DNA from: Hymenopellis radicata
Taxonomy: Eukaryota; Basidiomycota; Agaricomycetes; Agaricales; Physalacriaceae
NCBI GenBank assembly: GCA_015501595.1
Contig: JADNRX010000249.1
Location: 1 to 64,000 of the forward strand
DNA length: 64,000 nt
Reading direction: 5' to 3'
A program made the position numbers and the translations under genes. Below the pieces are notes generated by a model. It made no database searches, had not been told where the DNA came from, and saw only the letters and a program-made list of their open reading frames with translations. Shown piece by piece: positions 23,160 through 33,477 of the stretch; the first letter of the stretch is position 1; each line of letters begins with the position of its first letter.

Positions 23160-24555
23160 CTACCTCACCGATATCCTCCACCCCTCATCCTGCAACTTGC
23201 TAATCCTCTCCCGCGTAACCGGATGCACCGTGTCGAATCCACCTCCTTCGACGCTGTAAATCCTCCTTGATCCCAGGACAACCTCCGTTGTCTTCGCCAC
23301 CTGATTCTCCACCATGTTCAGTACCATTCCTTCATAGATCGCACACAATTCCACCCTGGCCTCCTCACTCCCTCTCACCCGTCTTCCTGTGAGGTAAAAG
23401 TCCCATGGAACAATCTGCGCATCGTGCTCGTGGCACGCCATATCCCACACCAGCTCGAGGTACTCCAGTTCCGGTCGCACTTCGTCTCTAAGGTGTCGCA
23501 GATAAGTCATGAACATGGGCGTGATCATACTGTATGGCTCGTGTATAACGAGCCGCTTCAGCGCGGGAGTCTGTGGAAGACGTCAAGACTATGAACCGCA
23601 ACGTTCTTGATCGTCAGGGTCTTCAACTTGAATTTCAGCTCGGATGAAGTGGGGAACCAGAGTGGTTGTCCGCCCCCGTTGTCCCATTTGACATCATCTG
23701 CCAACTCGAGATGCTCAAGAGAGGCGGCTGATATACGGCAGAATAGTAGACGAAGGCTGACGCCGGAGGGATCTACGACGAGGGACTTGACTTGCAACAG
23801 CTGTCCCGTAGTGGCTGTATCGGGCGTTTCGTATTCATCGGGAAACGAGATATTTCCTAGTTGGAGACGAGAAACGTTAGTAAACTGCCGCAAGGTAGCA
23901 GCTACGGAGTCGAAGGTACACCCCGAGAATGAGACGGTGGAGACACTCTGCCATAGAATGTCACGGAACGGATTCTTTAGGTGAGGGACAACCTTGAGGT
24001 CATTCAGGAGCTCTCCACGAACACGAACACTGCTCAAATGCGGAAGGAAACCGCAGATGGACGTAAGGGTATGTAGAGTCATACCCGGGAGGCCGACCGA
24101 AATGTGGCGCCAACGGTCCCTGCTGTCGAACAACAGACACAAGATGTTGCGGTGGTCATCGCTACACGACATCTCATTGTGCGGCTTTTCCGAACCTAAC
24201 TCGAGGCTCAACAGCATCTTATCCGACCGTTCGATGTAGTGGCGCGCCCGGAACAGATCAAGTGCGCCCTTGAGGCGAATAGTGCTCCATAACTCTGGCA
24301 TGCCGAGGGCGACGTTTCGCCACTGCTGGCAGACATGACTGAGCATCAACGGATCCTCGCTGTAAAGGCATGCGAACATGCGGCGGACGATGCTCTTAGG
24401 AAGATAGAGAAATCCTTTGCGTGCATCCGTCTTAGTCTTCTTAGTCACGTTTGTAGAAACAATTTGATGTCGTGCTCTGAGTAAATGTGAGAAGGATGTT
24501 CAGTCAACAGCAGGATTAACAGCACTCACTTCCTCTTGGTCCCCCGGGAATACAT
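23160..24555 (-). CDS. F-box / LRR protein (c), one frameshift
   Basis: On the minus strand, a tiny first exon at 24555-24530 (MYSRGTKRK) splices over a GTGAGT...CAG intron to ARHQIVSTNVTKKTKTDARKG. The F-box follows at once: LYLPKSIVRRMFACLY...LMLSHVCQQWRNVALGMPELWSTIRL. Leu-rich segments follow (VSTVSFSGCTFDSV, VSRLQLGNISF, LEHLELADDVKW, LKTLTIKNVAVHSL). Near 23565-23567 the frame breaks: one added G (one C on the coding strand) turns VFHRLPR-stop into VFHRLPALKRLVIHEPYS and continues to a stop at 23160. About 425 residues when joined. Likely an SCF adaptor. Confidence 0.72.
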
Positions 24556-25309
24556 ATTGCAATTCGTAGTCTGAAAATTGATGATTGGTGTCCTCATTAA
24601 GCCGCTCTTGCTTCTGTGGCGGGTAATTGAAAGTCGGATGGGTGAGGGTTGGAAGTGGCGTTCAAGTACATCGCAATCATTATCCTTAGGCATTATAATG
24701 ACAGGTCCTATGAATGCAAGCGAGCGGCGAAATGGAGCAGGTAACTAAAAATATAAATGGAAGGACAATCGCAATGGTGGTGAAAGAACAAGAAATGGAG
24801 GCGCTGTCACCGCGTGTTCACTGTTGTCCATACCCGGCAAAAGCCGCATAGAGGCGCCGTGATGGAAAGGCGCAGGCGCCTAAATGAGGCACACAGCGAT
24901 GTCGAGGCTGGCGGATCTCATTCTTCGCGTCGCCGATGATCACGAGTTGGATCACCATTGGGATAACCCTGGTGTTTCCATCTTCGTCGACGGTTCCGGT
25001 CGGTCTGATGAAATCATTCACAACTCGTTTGGACAGACACCACCCCTCTATTCATCTTCTCAACTTGAAATCTATGCTGGGGATTGGATGTACCAGCTTG
25101 CCCAAAAACTGGTAGAATGCGCGACTCGGCAGGCGGATGATGATCGCCTGGATAGGCGTATCTCGCCCAACACACTTTGACGCGACAAGATTTGCGACAG
25201 AAATGGCCATCACATATGGCCATGGTTCAGCGAAGCCTTATCGAAGATGTCAACACAGATATTGCAGTGAACTATACATGATATTCTGACAATCTCAAAC
25301 GAACATAAG
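24556..25309. other. Region without a recognised gene
   Basis: A 98-codon plus-strand ORF at 24884-25180 (MSRLADLILRVADDHELDHHW from its second Met) has an even, protein-like composition. It has no family hallmark and no clear promoter. I leave it as a possible small hypothetical gene. Confidence 0.35.
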
Positions 25310-25810
25310 CTCACCTGACTCGCCAATGATATTCCGGCGCCTGAAATGAGAGTGTGTTAGTTTCTCTAGCCTCTCTATCGTCCGACCTCTTGTACTCACA
25401 ATTCTGCGCGGGAAGATGGAACGAGGTGACCGACGACCGGCGGCTCAGGATCGCATGTTCTTCGCTCGATACGCTTCTATAGAAATTTAGCTGGATCTCG
25501 ACGAAGGCCGAGCCCAAGTCTCCAATTGAAGGATTCCACGAGTGCCTTTATAATGACTGCGAGCACGTTATAGCGTTTAGTATCAGGGTCTGTGGGATCA
25601 GGCCAGTCAGACAGCGACCAGTCCTGCCTATACCATATGTAAGTCGCTTCATGAACGACTTCGATCTTGTGCTGGGTGCAGATGGCATCATATAATCGGT
25701 AGAGCGCACACGTCCGAGCATCTCATGAGGGCCTCTTGCTGGCAGAATCACTCGATGATTTTACATGTGTGAAGGCATGGTGGTCATGTCATGGATATGT
25801 GAAGACATAC
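25310..25810 (-). CDS. Uncharacterised broken gene, minus strand
   Basis: On the minus strand a coherent segment reads VILPARGPHEMLGR and, after a one-base shift near 25708, CALYRLYDAICTQHKIEVV and HEATYIWYRQDWSLSDWP continuing to KRYNVLAVIIKALVESFNWR. The composition and aromatic-rich pattern look like a real globular protein. An in-frame TAG then interrupts it, after which DPEPPVVGHLVPSSRAEL runs to a good GTGAGT donor. I do not recognise the family. It may be a decaying gene or one hit by the same base-loss problem seen elsewhere in the window. It lies just downstream of RPL28 on the same strand. Confidence 0.35.
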
Positions 25811-25843
25811 AACGAGAATGGAAGAGAGCATTATTTTCATTCC

Positions 25844-26437
25844 CTATGCTATCAAGGAAACAACACCGCCGGCCTCCTTGATTTTTCGCCTGAAATGAAT
25901 GGTTAAGATACTGATACAGAATGATGGAAGGGAAACGTACTCTGCGATAGCCGAAACAAAGCGTGCTTTTACGATGAAGGGGAGCTTTGGCAGTCTGACA
26001 ACATTGTGAGTTAAGATGAGATGAAAATTGTCGAGATGAACGTACAATCCGGTGCCAAGGACTTTTCCATACCCAGCCGCGAGAGTATCAATGACGGGTA
26101 CAACTTCCGAGTTCTCAGTGAGACCCTTCTTCTGCTCCTCCGGCACAAGACTCCACAGCTTGTCGACATTGATAATCGGGCGCCAGGTCGCATTGCGGGT
26201 AAGGTGGAAGTGGCGCATACCGACCTTTCCAAAGTAACCAGGATGGTACTTGTCAAAGTTTGTCCTACAGCTCTATCAGCAAATGCAATCGATTGTCCAT
26301 CGTCTAACGCACCTGTGGTGGTGAGCACCACCGGCGAGACCACGACCACCCGGATGTTTGCGGTGCTTTCCTACACGTCCATGACCGGCTGAGACGTGGC
26401 CACGGTGCTTGCGAGTCTTTGACAAGTGTGTCGGCAT
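25844..26437 (-). CDS. RPL28: 60S ribosomal protein uL15 (RPL28 / L27a)
   Basis: This is a structural protein of the large cytosolic ribosomal subunit. From ATG at 26437 (coding strand) it reads [37 protein letters not shown], then after an intron [20 protein letters not shown] and [20 protein letters not shown]. Later exons give [18 protein letters not shown] and [13 protein letters not shown]. Length, about 148 residues, and sequence match the family. Three introns split the gene (about 26260-26310, 25999-26050 and 25890-25945), and all join in frame. The codon pair across the second splice gives GTGLLPKLP where most homologues have GKGRLPKLP, a mild oddity. Divergent from RPB11, with about 650 bp between start codons. 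Confidence 0.95.
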
Positions 26438-27088
26438 TGTGTTCTGTAGTAGATTGCGTTAGCATATATCGTGTCCTCGCAAGTCATCCATCTCCGCGCT
26501 ATGCCATCCAGCCCAATCCAACCCAAATTTTCCAGCTAGCGGGTCCATTCATGCAGGACGCGGCGACGGCGACGAGCAGCATAACAGTGTCGAGGCTTAC
26601 CTTGAGGAGGGGATGTCGAGACGCGGCGTCGGGAGGACAAAAACTGTGGCTTGTGCTGGTGGATTTGTTTGGATCAAAGGGTGATTGACCAAACAAGTGG
26701 CTGTGAGGTCGCGAGTTTTTTCCCATCCTGCTTCTTGTCCTCGACCATCTCGGTGAGTTTTGCTTTTTCGTCGTTGACCTTCAATGATGTCGCCTTTTGG
26801 CTTATTTATTGTCTGTGAAAGCTAATGATCACATCTTTTTTACTGAACTCCTCTGCTTTTTGTTGTTCGTTTTGCTAATTACCGCTTTCAACAGATCTTT
26901 TCTTCCTGTTCTTAGGCTTGTAAGTCTTCGTTTACTCTTCCCTTCAAAAATGATTATAAACATTCATTAAACACGTCCGAGTCACCGACGATGGCGATTC
27001 CTTGAATGTCAACGACATGCATGGCTTTATGATTTTTCTCTTCCGTCCGCCTACTTTTTTGCACTTTCTGACCATTTCCTCAGGCTCG
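26438..27088. other. Divergent promoter region RPL28 / RPB11
   Basis: No gene is recognised. The pyrimidine-rich stretch at 26740-26990 with TTTTCTTCC and TTTGCTTTTTCG tracts is typical of fungal housekeeping-gene leaders. A CCTCAG acceptor-like site at 27077-27082, just before the RPB11 ATG, may end a 5'-UTR intron. Confidence 0.45.
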
Positions 27089-27642
27089 ATGAACGCCCCG
27101 AACGAACTGAGGCTTTTATTCTCGACGAAGGCGAGCTCCCGTACGCCCGCTTTCCCCGTCTCTGGAAGATGTGACCGCCAACCGCCGCCCAACCAGAGTG
27201 ATCGTCACCGAAGACCCAAAGATACCGAATGCCGCCACATTCAAAATTATGAAGCAGGATCACACGCTCGGTAACATGGTCCGAGCGTAAGTGGTGTTCC
27301 CTTTGGTCGCTATCCTTCTCATTCTTGCCTAGTCAACTACTCTCCATGCCCGAGGTCCTTTTCGCTGGATACAAAGTCCCACATCCTCTGCACCCCTACT
27401 TTCTCATTAAAGTGCAGACCGACGGCAGCATCACTCCGCAGACTGTCGTCGAGAACGCTTGCAAGAAGCTGATCGGGTCATTATCATCTCTGGAAGCGAA
27501 ATTCAAACGCGAGTTCTCCTTCCGTGAGGTGGAGACGAGCGGTGCGCCTGGGGAGGCTAATGCTGCCAACCTTGACCCATATGGTGGGACTACAGGCGCA
27601 TCGGGTCCATGGGGTGGTGACAAGGATTACTTGGACTTCTAG
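27089..27642 (+). CDS. RPB11: RNA polymerase II subunit RPB11, frameshift at codon 4
   Basis: This is the Rpb11 assembly subunit of RNA polymerase II, partner of Rpb3, in the nucleus. Exon 1 begins at ATG 27089 with MNAP. Exon 2 gives VIVTEDPKIPNAATFKI and MKQDHTLGNMVRA, the alpha-like dimerisation motif. Exon 3 gives QLLSMPEVLFAGYKVPHPLH, FLIKVQTDGSITPQ and LSSLEAKFKREF, followed by a Gly-rich acidic tail ending DKDYLDF. At 27096-27099 four C are present; five are needed to read MNAPERTEAFILDEGELP, the conserved N-terminus. As written, the frame goes wrong after MNAP. Introns lie at about 27138-27190 and 27289-27332. The identification is firm; the break is a single base in an essential gene. 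Confidence 0.93.
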
Positions 27643-27748
27643 GCGATCGTGTATATCTTGTATTTCTAATTGTATTTCATGTTATCATTAATGTATTGGT
27701 TTTCTGAAAGCGCTTGAACACAGTGAATACATATGCTGGTATTAATTC

Positions 27749-28120
27749 ATGAAATATTCGAGGGCTCGGCCGAGCTGTTCACCATCAACGCACACTATAG
27801 CAAAGGCTGCATTGGACAAGATGTCGATCACGACAGACTTTGCCAAAACGAACGTGCCTATCCGCGTTAATGACATTCATCCTGAGGTGTTTCCTTTGGA
27901 GTTGATGGCCCCAGGACGAAGAGAAAATATGAAGACTTTTGTTCTCCCCTAGCGGGCTGGAACGTAAGTGGTCTGTCGTGCGTGATCGTTTCATTTCGGC
28001 TGATAGCATGCACTTACTATTAGCGTCCGCGAAATGGCTATGACTGCGACGTATCTCGCGACGTCTGAGGACACCAATGGAGCGGTAGTCTCTGTGGATG
28101 CCAACCATGGGGCCTTTCGC
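27749..28120 (+). pseudogene. Truncated short-chain dehydrogenase fragment
   Basis: Only the C-terminal third of an SDR is visible: AKAALDKMSITTDFAKTNVP with IRVNDIHPEVFPLELMAP, then across a break AMTATYLATSEDTNGAVVSV and DANHGAF. It aligns by eye with the end of the neighbouring SDR at 28388-29490 (KAALHKITVVLATHFASRRLP...IRINQISPGVFP). The Rossmann half and catalytic Tyr are missing upstream, and the two pieces are separated by a stop. It is convergent with the intact gene, so it is not a simple tandem copy. Confidence 0.6.
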
Positions 28121-28318
28121 TGCGGTCAATCCTTGAGCTTAACACTAACGTATCAACCACAGACTCAGACTGTAATACAAGAGCATCCTTTTGTAGGTCT
28201 TGTCCCCATATTCTGCGCATCTTCACGAGTCCGAACGAGGCATGATAATGCCATCCTTCAAATTCTGTCTGGTTTGATAGAGGTCTGGGATAGGATTGAA
28301 GGTAGTGGTTTAAGGTGC

Positions 28319-28333
28319 AAACCCTAACCCTAG
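28319..28333 (+). repeat. Short telomere-like repeat
   Basis: The sequence AACCCTAACCCTAG contains two units of the fungal telomere repeat CCCTAA. It is far from any chromosome end, as coding genes lie on both sides. Two units can arise by chance. Confidence 0.4.
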
Positions 28334-28387
28334 ACTGTGGCTCGCCGGCTTCCTCAACTCGTGATTGTATTCAACTTCGTACAATGA

Positions 28388-29490
28388 TCAAGGATTAACT
28401 AGAGACACGCCTCCATCGATCTTTATGTCGATGCCATTAGTGTAGCCTGCCGTGGCCAAGTAGAGCGCAGTGCTCCCCATTTCCTCCTCGCTAAGTTGCG
28501 GTCAATCAATGGTCCATGATATTGATAAATATTAGACTTACGTTCCCGCTCTCCTGGAAGGCACCGGGGCCACGAATCCGGGAAGAGGCTTGGTATTCAG
28601 GTCGTCCAACAGCTCCGCGCTCAATTGCGACGGGAACACGCCAGGTGAGATTTGATTAATGCGAATAGGAAGTCTCCTAGACGCGAAATGGGTGGCCAGC
28701 ACGACTGTGATCTTGTGAAGAGCAGCCTTGGAGGGACAATAACCCAACTATGTCATTACCAGTCAACCGAGTGCATCAGACAAAACAGAGTGCTCAGGTA
28801 CTTACCGCGTTGATGGTTACATTCGAACGGATATAGGTTGCAGCACTAGAGATGTTGATCACGCTAGAAGTAGCGTCCGCGCCGCGCGAGCGAGCACCAG
28901 CGAGAAGCAGATCGGTGAAGGCGCGTATGACAAAGAACGGCGCGATGCTGTTGATGGTAAACATGTCGACCCAGTCCTTGAAGGACTCTGGCTCCAAAGG
29001 GTCTTCAGCAGCCATCTTTCTGCTCATGAAGCCTGCTTGATCAACGACTGGTCCATTGATGCCCGCACTATAGAGATATGGTCAGTATTAATACGCAAAG
29101 TTCTGCGTTCCAATGCGTACTTGTTTACGAGAATATCGAGCTTTCCATCTTGAGCTTTGACAATCTCAGCCGCCTTTTTTACAGATTCTTCATTCGTGAC
29201 GTCCAGTTGCAGTCTGAAGTAGCGTGAGCAGGGTTTCCGCGCTGAACACAGGACACCTACGCCACAAGAGAACCACTCAAACCCATCCCGGAGGAGACGG
29301 CGGCCTCCAAAACTGCCAGGCGTCGGCCCGTAATGTAGACCTTCGCTCCATTCTTCGCGAAGACAGTCGCTATCATCAAGCCGCTGTCAAGAACTGTTAG
29401 TCCCAAGTCGACGCGTCCGAATGCTGGCATTTACATTCCAGTTCCAGCTCCCGTCACGAGTGCAACTTGACCAGTAAGAGGGAAGCTCAT
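28388..29490 (-). CDS. Short-chain dehydrogenase/reductase (SDR)
   Basis: This is an NAD(P)-dependent oxidoreductase of the classical SDR type. From ATG 29490 it reads MSFPLTGQVALVTGAGTGM, the TGxxxGxG dinucleotide site split by an intron. Then come TVFAKNGAKVYITGRR, LQLDVTNEESVKKAAEIVKA, LDILVNNAGINGP (NNAG motif), ATSSVINISSAATYI carrying the catalytic Ser, and YCPSKAALHK, the YxxxK catalytic pair. It ends YLATAGYTNGIDIKIDGG and SLVNP. About six short introns. Around 280-290 residues, normal for the class. The substrate cannot be inferred. A TATA box lies upstream at 29548-29555. No frame break was noticed. Confidence 0.85.
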
Positions 29491-29547
29491 TGTGATGGCG
29501 AAGGAGGTGTGAATGAGTAGATGGCTTCTTGACCCAGCGACAATGCC

Positions 29548-29555
29548 TTTTTATA
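29548..29555 (-). promoter_or_regulatory. TATA box of the SDR gene
   Basis: TATAAAAA on the minus strand lies about 60 bases upstream of the SDR ATG at 29490. Confidence 0.5.
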
Positions 29556-29965
29556 GACTCGAGCCTGTCCGAATCGACCAACTGATGATCATCTATGTGC
29601 GCCCAATGCCGCGTTGAGGACCTGATTCTTGGTTATTAGTAAGTGCTGAAAGATCAACGTCTGAACTGTTTTGGACTGTTTTGTTGGTCGCCGCCCGACT
29701 CCGCTTGCGCGCAGTACAGCCAATAGACTCAACTTACAAAGCTTTTACAGCTTACAAGTAACTCCTAAATCTTGCGCTGGGTGTTCCAAACATACAGAAA
29801 CACTAATCTTCAACACTGTATGAGTGTCCGAAAGGCAGACCGAAAGCAAGGTAAGCGTAGTAAATGTCAAAGACCAATCCGGCGTATCAACTGGTATATC
29901 AACTTTTTACAAAGTAAGGCTCAACTATTGTTACAGATATTTCTCTTTCGACCGCTCGAAAAGCG

Positions 29966-31585
29966 TCAATTACCGCACAGCATCGCGCGCTCCTTCCGAC
30001 GAGCGTGCTGACAAGCATCGATCAAGATCTCCTTGACCTCCTTCCAACCTGATCCTCCTTTGATGTCCGACAGAAACGGAAAGATCCCGTTGAGAAAACC
30101 AGCGACCTTCGCATGCCGTGTCACTTGCAGTCGATGAACCACCAGAGTATGCAAATGATGATTCATCGCTGGATAATCCTCGAGCACACCCTGATCTGGG
30201 AACAAGAGCGGCAGTTTGAGATCAACGAGCTCGGGGCAGCATCTAGCAAAGTCTGGCAGGACTTTGTAAGATATTGTCTCAGCAGATACGACATGGAGGG
30301 ACCTCAGGTGCGCCCAGTGTTCTGAAGGAAAGATAGCGGAGCCCTCTGCCACCGCCAGCTCGCCATGGTACGACAGGTGCTGGATTTCGTTGAAGTTGCT
30401 CTCCAGAAGCGGTTCAAACACCGTCATGGTCGAGGACTCGTGTGGCGACGAAACGCGCTGCTGACTGTTTCATGTATCTGATATGCAACTCAGTCAATGA
30501 GAAGTGGCCACCTAGCTGACTATGCAAGTCAAGCATGGCCGCGCTGCGCGCTTCATAGGCAAGATTCGCCGTGTCTTTGAAGTGCAGCTTCTTCAACACG
30601 CCCGCGCTCAAAACGTGGAGGATGCGACACATCATAGTCACATTCGCGGCGATATCCAAAGACGTCAAGACTGGGAATCCGCTCTCTGGGTCAACGTTTC
30701 GCAGCCGGGGGACGCTTTCCGCGACGCGAACGGCGAGGCTTTCTAGTATATTGAACGACGATAGCTGAAGGAAAAAGTCAGGATCGACGGGGTGAGAGGT
30801 GATGGACAGAGTTCGCAGCCTCTCCTTGGCCGGTTCGAGAGCAATGGCGGGGCAGAAGCTCGAAAACAGGGGACCCTGGGTGTCCCCGGTACCGCAGGTA
30901 ACGCGCAGTGTGTCCACGAGGGGCAGCTCCGTCATTGCAGCTCGAACCGATCCGAAGGCGTCGTCGGCTTCTGGATTGGCGTCGAAGACTATTTCCACCT
31001 CGCACAGTCGAGGACTAGAATAGATCATGAAGAAAATGGTGGGGTCCGCTGCAAACAACATATCGATCTTGAGCCTGCGGAGGTTGGGGAAGATGGTCTT
31101 GCGGTGCTCTGCAAGACGGGTGTAGATTCGGGGTGAGTAGCTTCCCCGGGAAGCCGGATCGCACGACAAGGATTGTACACGACGGGTATAGATGTCGAAT
31201 CCTTCCCACATACTGGATGAGATTTCTTTAGGTAATGTCTGTACACAAAGCTCAGCGTCACACGTATTATGGAGGAAACATAATCACATACGCGGAAATT
31301 TCGGGAAGTCAAAGTCTGCGGGAAGAGATACAGAAGGGGTTTCAACCCATTCAATTCTTTCCAGAGGCTATCCAAGGCGGCCACTTTGAGCTCTCGCGCA
31401 GTCATCGCGATAGCCAGCACAGGATGTATCTTCTGTCCGGTTACACCTGCAGGCAGTCCACTCCGGTTGACATCAGCCTTCAAGAAGTCACAGATGATGG
31501 TTAACAAATCACTGTTCTTAAGGACTTCATGGACTGGATTGAGGATGTCGGCAACCGGAGTGGGGGCGTCTGGGGGAGAAGCCAT
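29966..31585 (-). CDS. F-box-like / LRR protein (d), tandem copy A, one frame break
   Basis: From ATG 31585 exon 1 reads MASPPDAPTPVADILNPVHE and VLKNSDLLTIICDFLKAD...AIAMTARELKVAALDSLWKEL, a divergent F-box-like start. A GTATGT...CAG intron (about 31242-31292) leads to exon 2, which starts TLPKEISSSMWEGFDIYTRR. It continues through Leu-rich repeats (FPNLRRLKIDMLFA, SPRLCEVEIVFD, LPVLTSLDIA-like, LKKLHFKDTA). At about 30468-30470 the frame shifts within an AAA run on the coding strand (one A too many, or two missing). The next frame, NSQQRVSSPHESSTMTVFEP, continues to FLSDIKGGSGWKEVKEILID and a stop at 29966. It aligns closely with tandem copy B at 31815-33477. Probable SCF adaptor family member; function inferred only from family. 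Confidence 0.62.
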
Positions 31586-31814
31586 GGTGGGAGACGGAGA
31601 GAGAGATGAGAAAAGCTGTACAAAGGAGCTGTATAAGCTTTGATTCGATTTCACACGCCATAGCGCTAAAATGTACTTATCCAGAAACGCGCTCTCACGC
31701 TGTGAAAATTCGCGCACTCGATTTGCTATCTCGTCTGGAATTGCAATGCCAGTACCTAGGCACACATGTAGCAGCGAACTAACAACGTGCTTCAGTTCCC
31801 TCGAACTTCGGCGT

Positions 31815-33477
31815 TTAAGAACCAGACCTAGAGAAACGTTAGACCCGACATTGGACATAGACGCCATGACAATCGCATACCTCAGACCAACCTTATCGCG
31901 GTGCCTTTGATCGCACCGAACTGGCTGACACACTTCGTATAGGATACTCTTCACTGCCGCCCAACTAGGATCTCCCCAAATTTCAGAAAGATATGGGAAG
32001 AGACGGTCCAGGTATCGTGCCACGGTTGCCGGAGTTGCCGGACTTTGGACTGAGGTGGAAACAAAAAGGCTCCTCAGGCCGTGACATGACCGGGATATTG
32101 TCGAGGGGCCCGGCGGGAGCGAACTTGACGGGCAACGCGAGTATAACGAGGTCGCTGCAGCTAGCTGCAATCCGGGGCAGCACTCTGGACGAAACGGGAT
32201 GTTTCGTAAGCAGACGAAGTTCCTTGAGATGGAGCCAAGACGATAGGAATCCATTCATGGTCGTGTCATCTAGCGCCAGCGCGCCGTCGTATGTGAATGC
32301 ATGCAGTTGTTTCAAAGACATCAACGGCTGGAACACAGTCCGCGACGATGCGTGGAGGTTTTCCGGGATCTGGGAATCTTTGTACAACAAATCGAGGTGA
32401 TTAAGCGAGTACTGCGATGCGATTTGCAAGTGAAATTCTTGCATCGCTTCACAGCGCTCTGGGTAAGACTTGCCAGACGAGTCTACAAATGATAGAGTTC
32501 TCAAAACATCTCGAGGGAGGAGGCGAAGGATCCGAGGCATCATTATGACGCTGGCCTTGATATTCAGCGACGTGAGAGAAAGAAACCCGATTACTTTTGG
32601 GCCCGCTGTTTCTGGGACGCCATCCTGCATCACGACTGAAAGGTGCCACAGGTCTGCCAAAGAGGACAGAGCTACGAGATGATCATAGTCCATGGGGTGG
32701 TAATCTTCAATTGAAAGTTTCGATAGTTTGGATCTGAACGGGGTAAACGACGATGGCGGCAGAATTTGCCGAAGCGGGGTGAGGACAGGGCGAGCTTGAT
32801 TGTGCGTGAGTGGGGCGCGGTAGGTAGGACAGCCTATAGAAAGAGTGTCTAGGGCGACCACATTCCAGGAGAGCGCAGATATGGCCGCTGAGACAACGGC
32901 CGGTTCGGGAGCGGGGTCCATTGTAATTGTAATGGAAGAAAGTCGCGGACTGCCATGAATCAGCATGATGGCAGGATTCGAAGCAAACGAGGCATCGACT
33001 TCCAGCGACAAAAGATTCGGCAGGAGAATCTTGTTTCGCTGGGCCAAGCGAAGGTAAACGGTTGGGGAGTATTTCTTTCGCAATCTCTCATCCAAGGACA
33101 GGACGCGAATCCGACCAGCATATTCGTCAAATCTAAGCCAGGTTTCTTCTGTGACAACGTCTGGTAAGACCTAGAAAGCTTTGTTAGATATCAGTCAGTT
33201 TGGCAATGATGTTACCTACACGCAAACCGTCCGGAGTCAGTGCCTCTGGGAAGACACGTAAAAGAGGCATAAAGCCCTCCATTTTCCGCCAGAGCGCGTC
33301 CAGAGCCACCGACGAGACGGACTTGGTTGTCATCGCCAGCGACAACAGGTTTTGGGAGCATTTCTGCTTGCTATCCCAACCTGAACCGTTGACGATTTCG
33401 TTACATAGGACAGACAGTAAGTCCGCATTGTTTAAAACAGACTCAACTGGATTGAGATCTGCGTCCGTATTTTTCAT
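31815..33477 (-). CDS. F-box-like / LRR protein (e), tandem copy B, one frame break
   Basis: From ATG 33477: MKNTDADLNPVESVLNNADL with LLSVLCNEIVNGSG and LAMTTKSVSSVALDALWRKM. A GTAGGT...TAG intron follows, then VLPDVVTEETWLRFDEYAGR and Leu-rich segments (LPNLLSLEVDASFA, SPRLSSITITMD, LTSLNIKASVIMMPRILRLL). Domain order and intron position match copy A. Near 32075-32085 the frame shifts (one base extra or two missing) from PVMSR to LRSLFVSTSVQSPATPATVA. It then runs through LFPYLSEIWGDPSWAAVKSI and a last short intron to a stop at 31815. Because the shifted frame stays open into copy A, naive callers may fuse the two genes. Confidence 0.62.

Noticed and set aside
31025..32254. Continuous 409-codon minus-strand ORF
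   Set aside because: It crosses the end of F-box copy B, the spacer and the start of copy A in a frame that disagrees with A's second exon. Treated as two genes, with the bridge noted as a finding.
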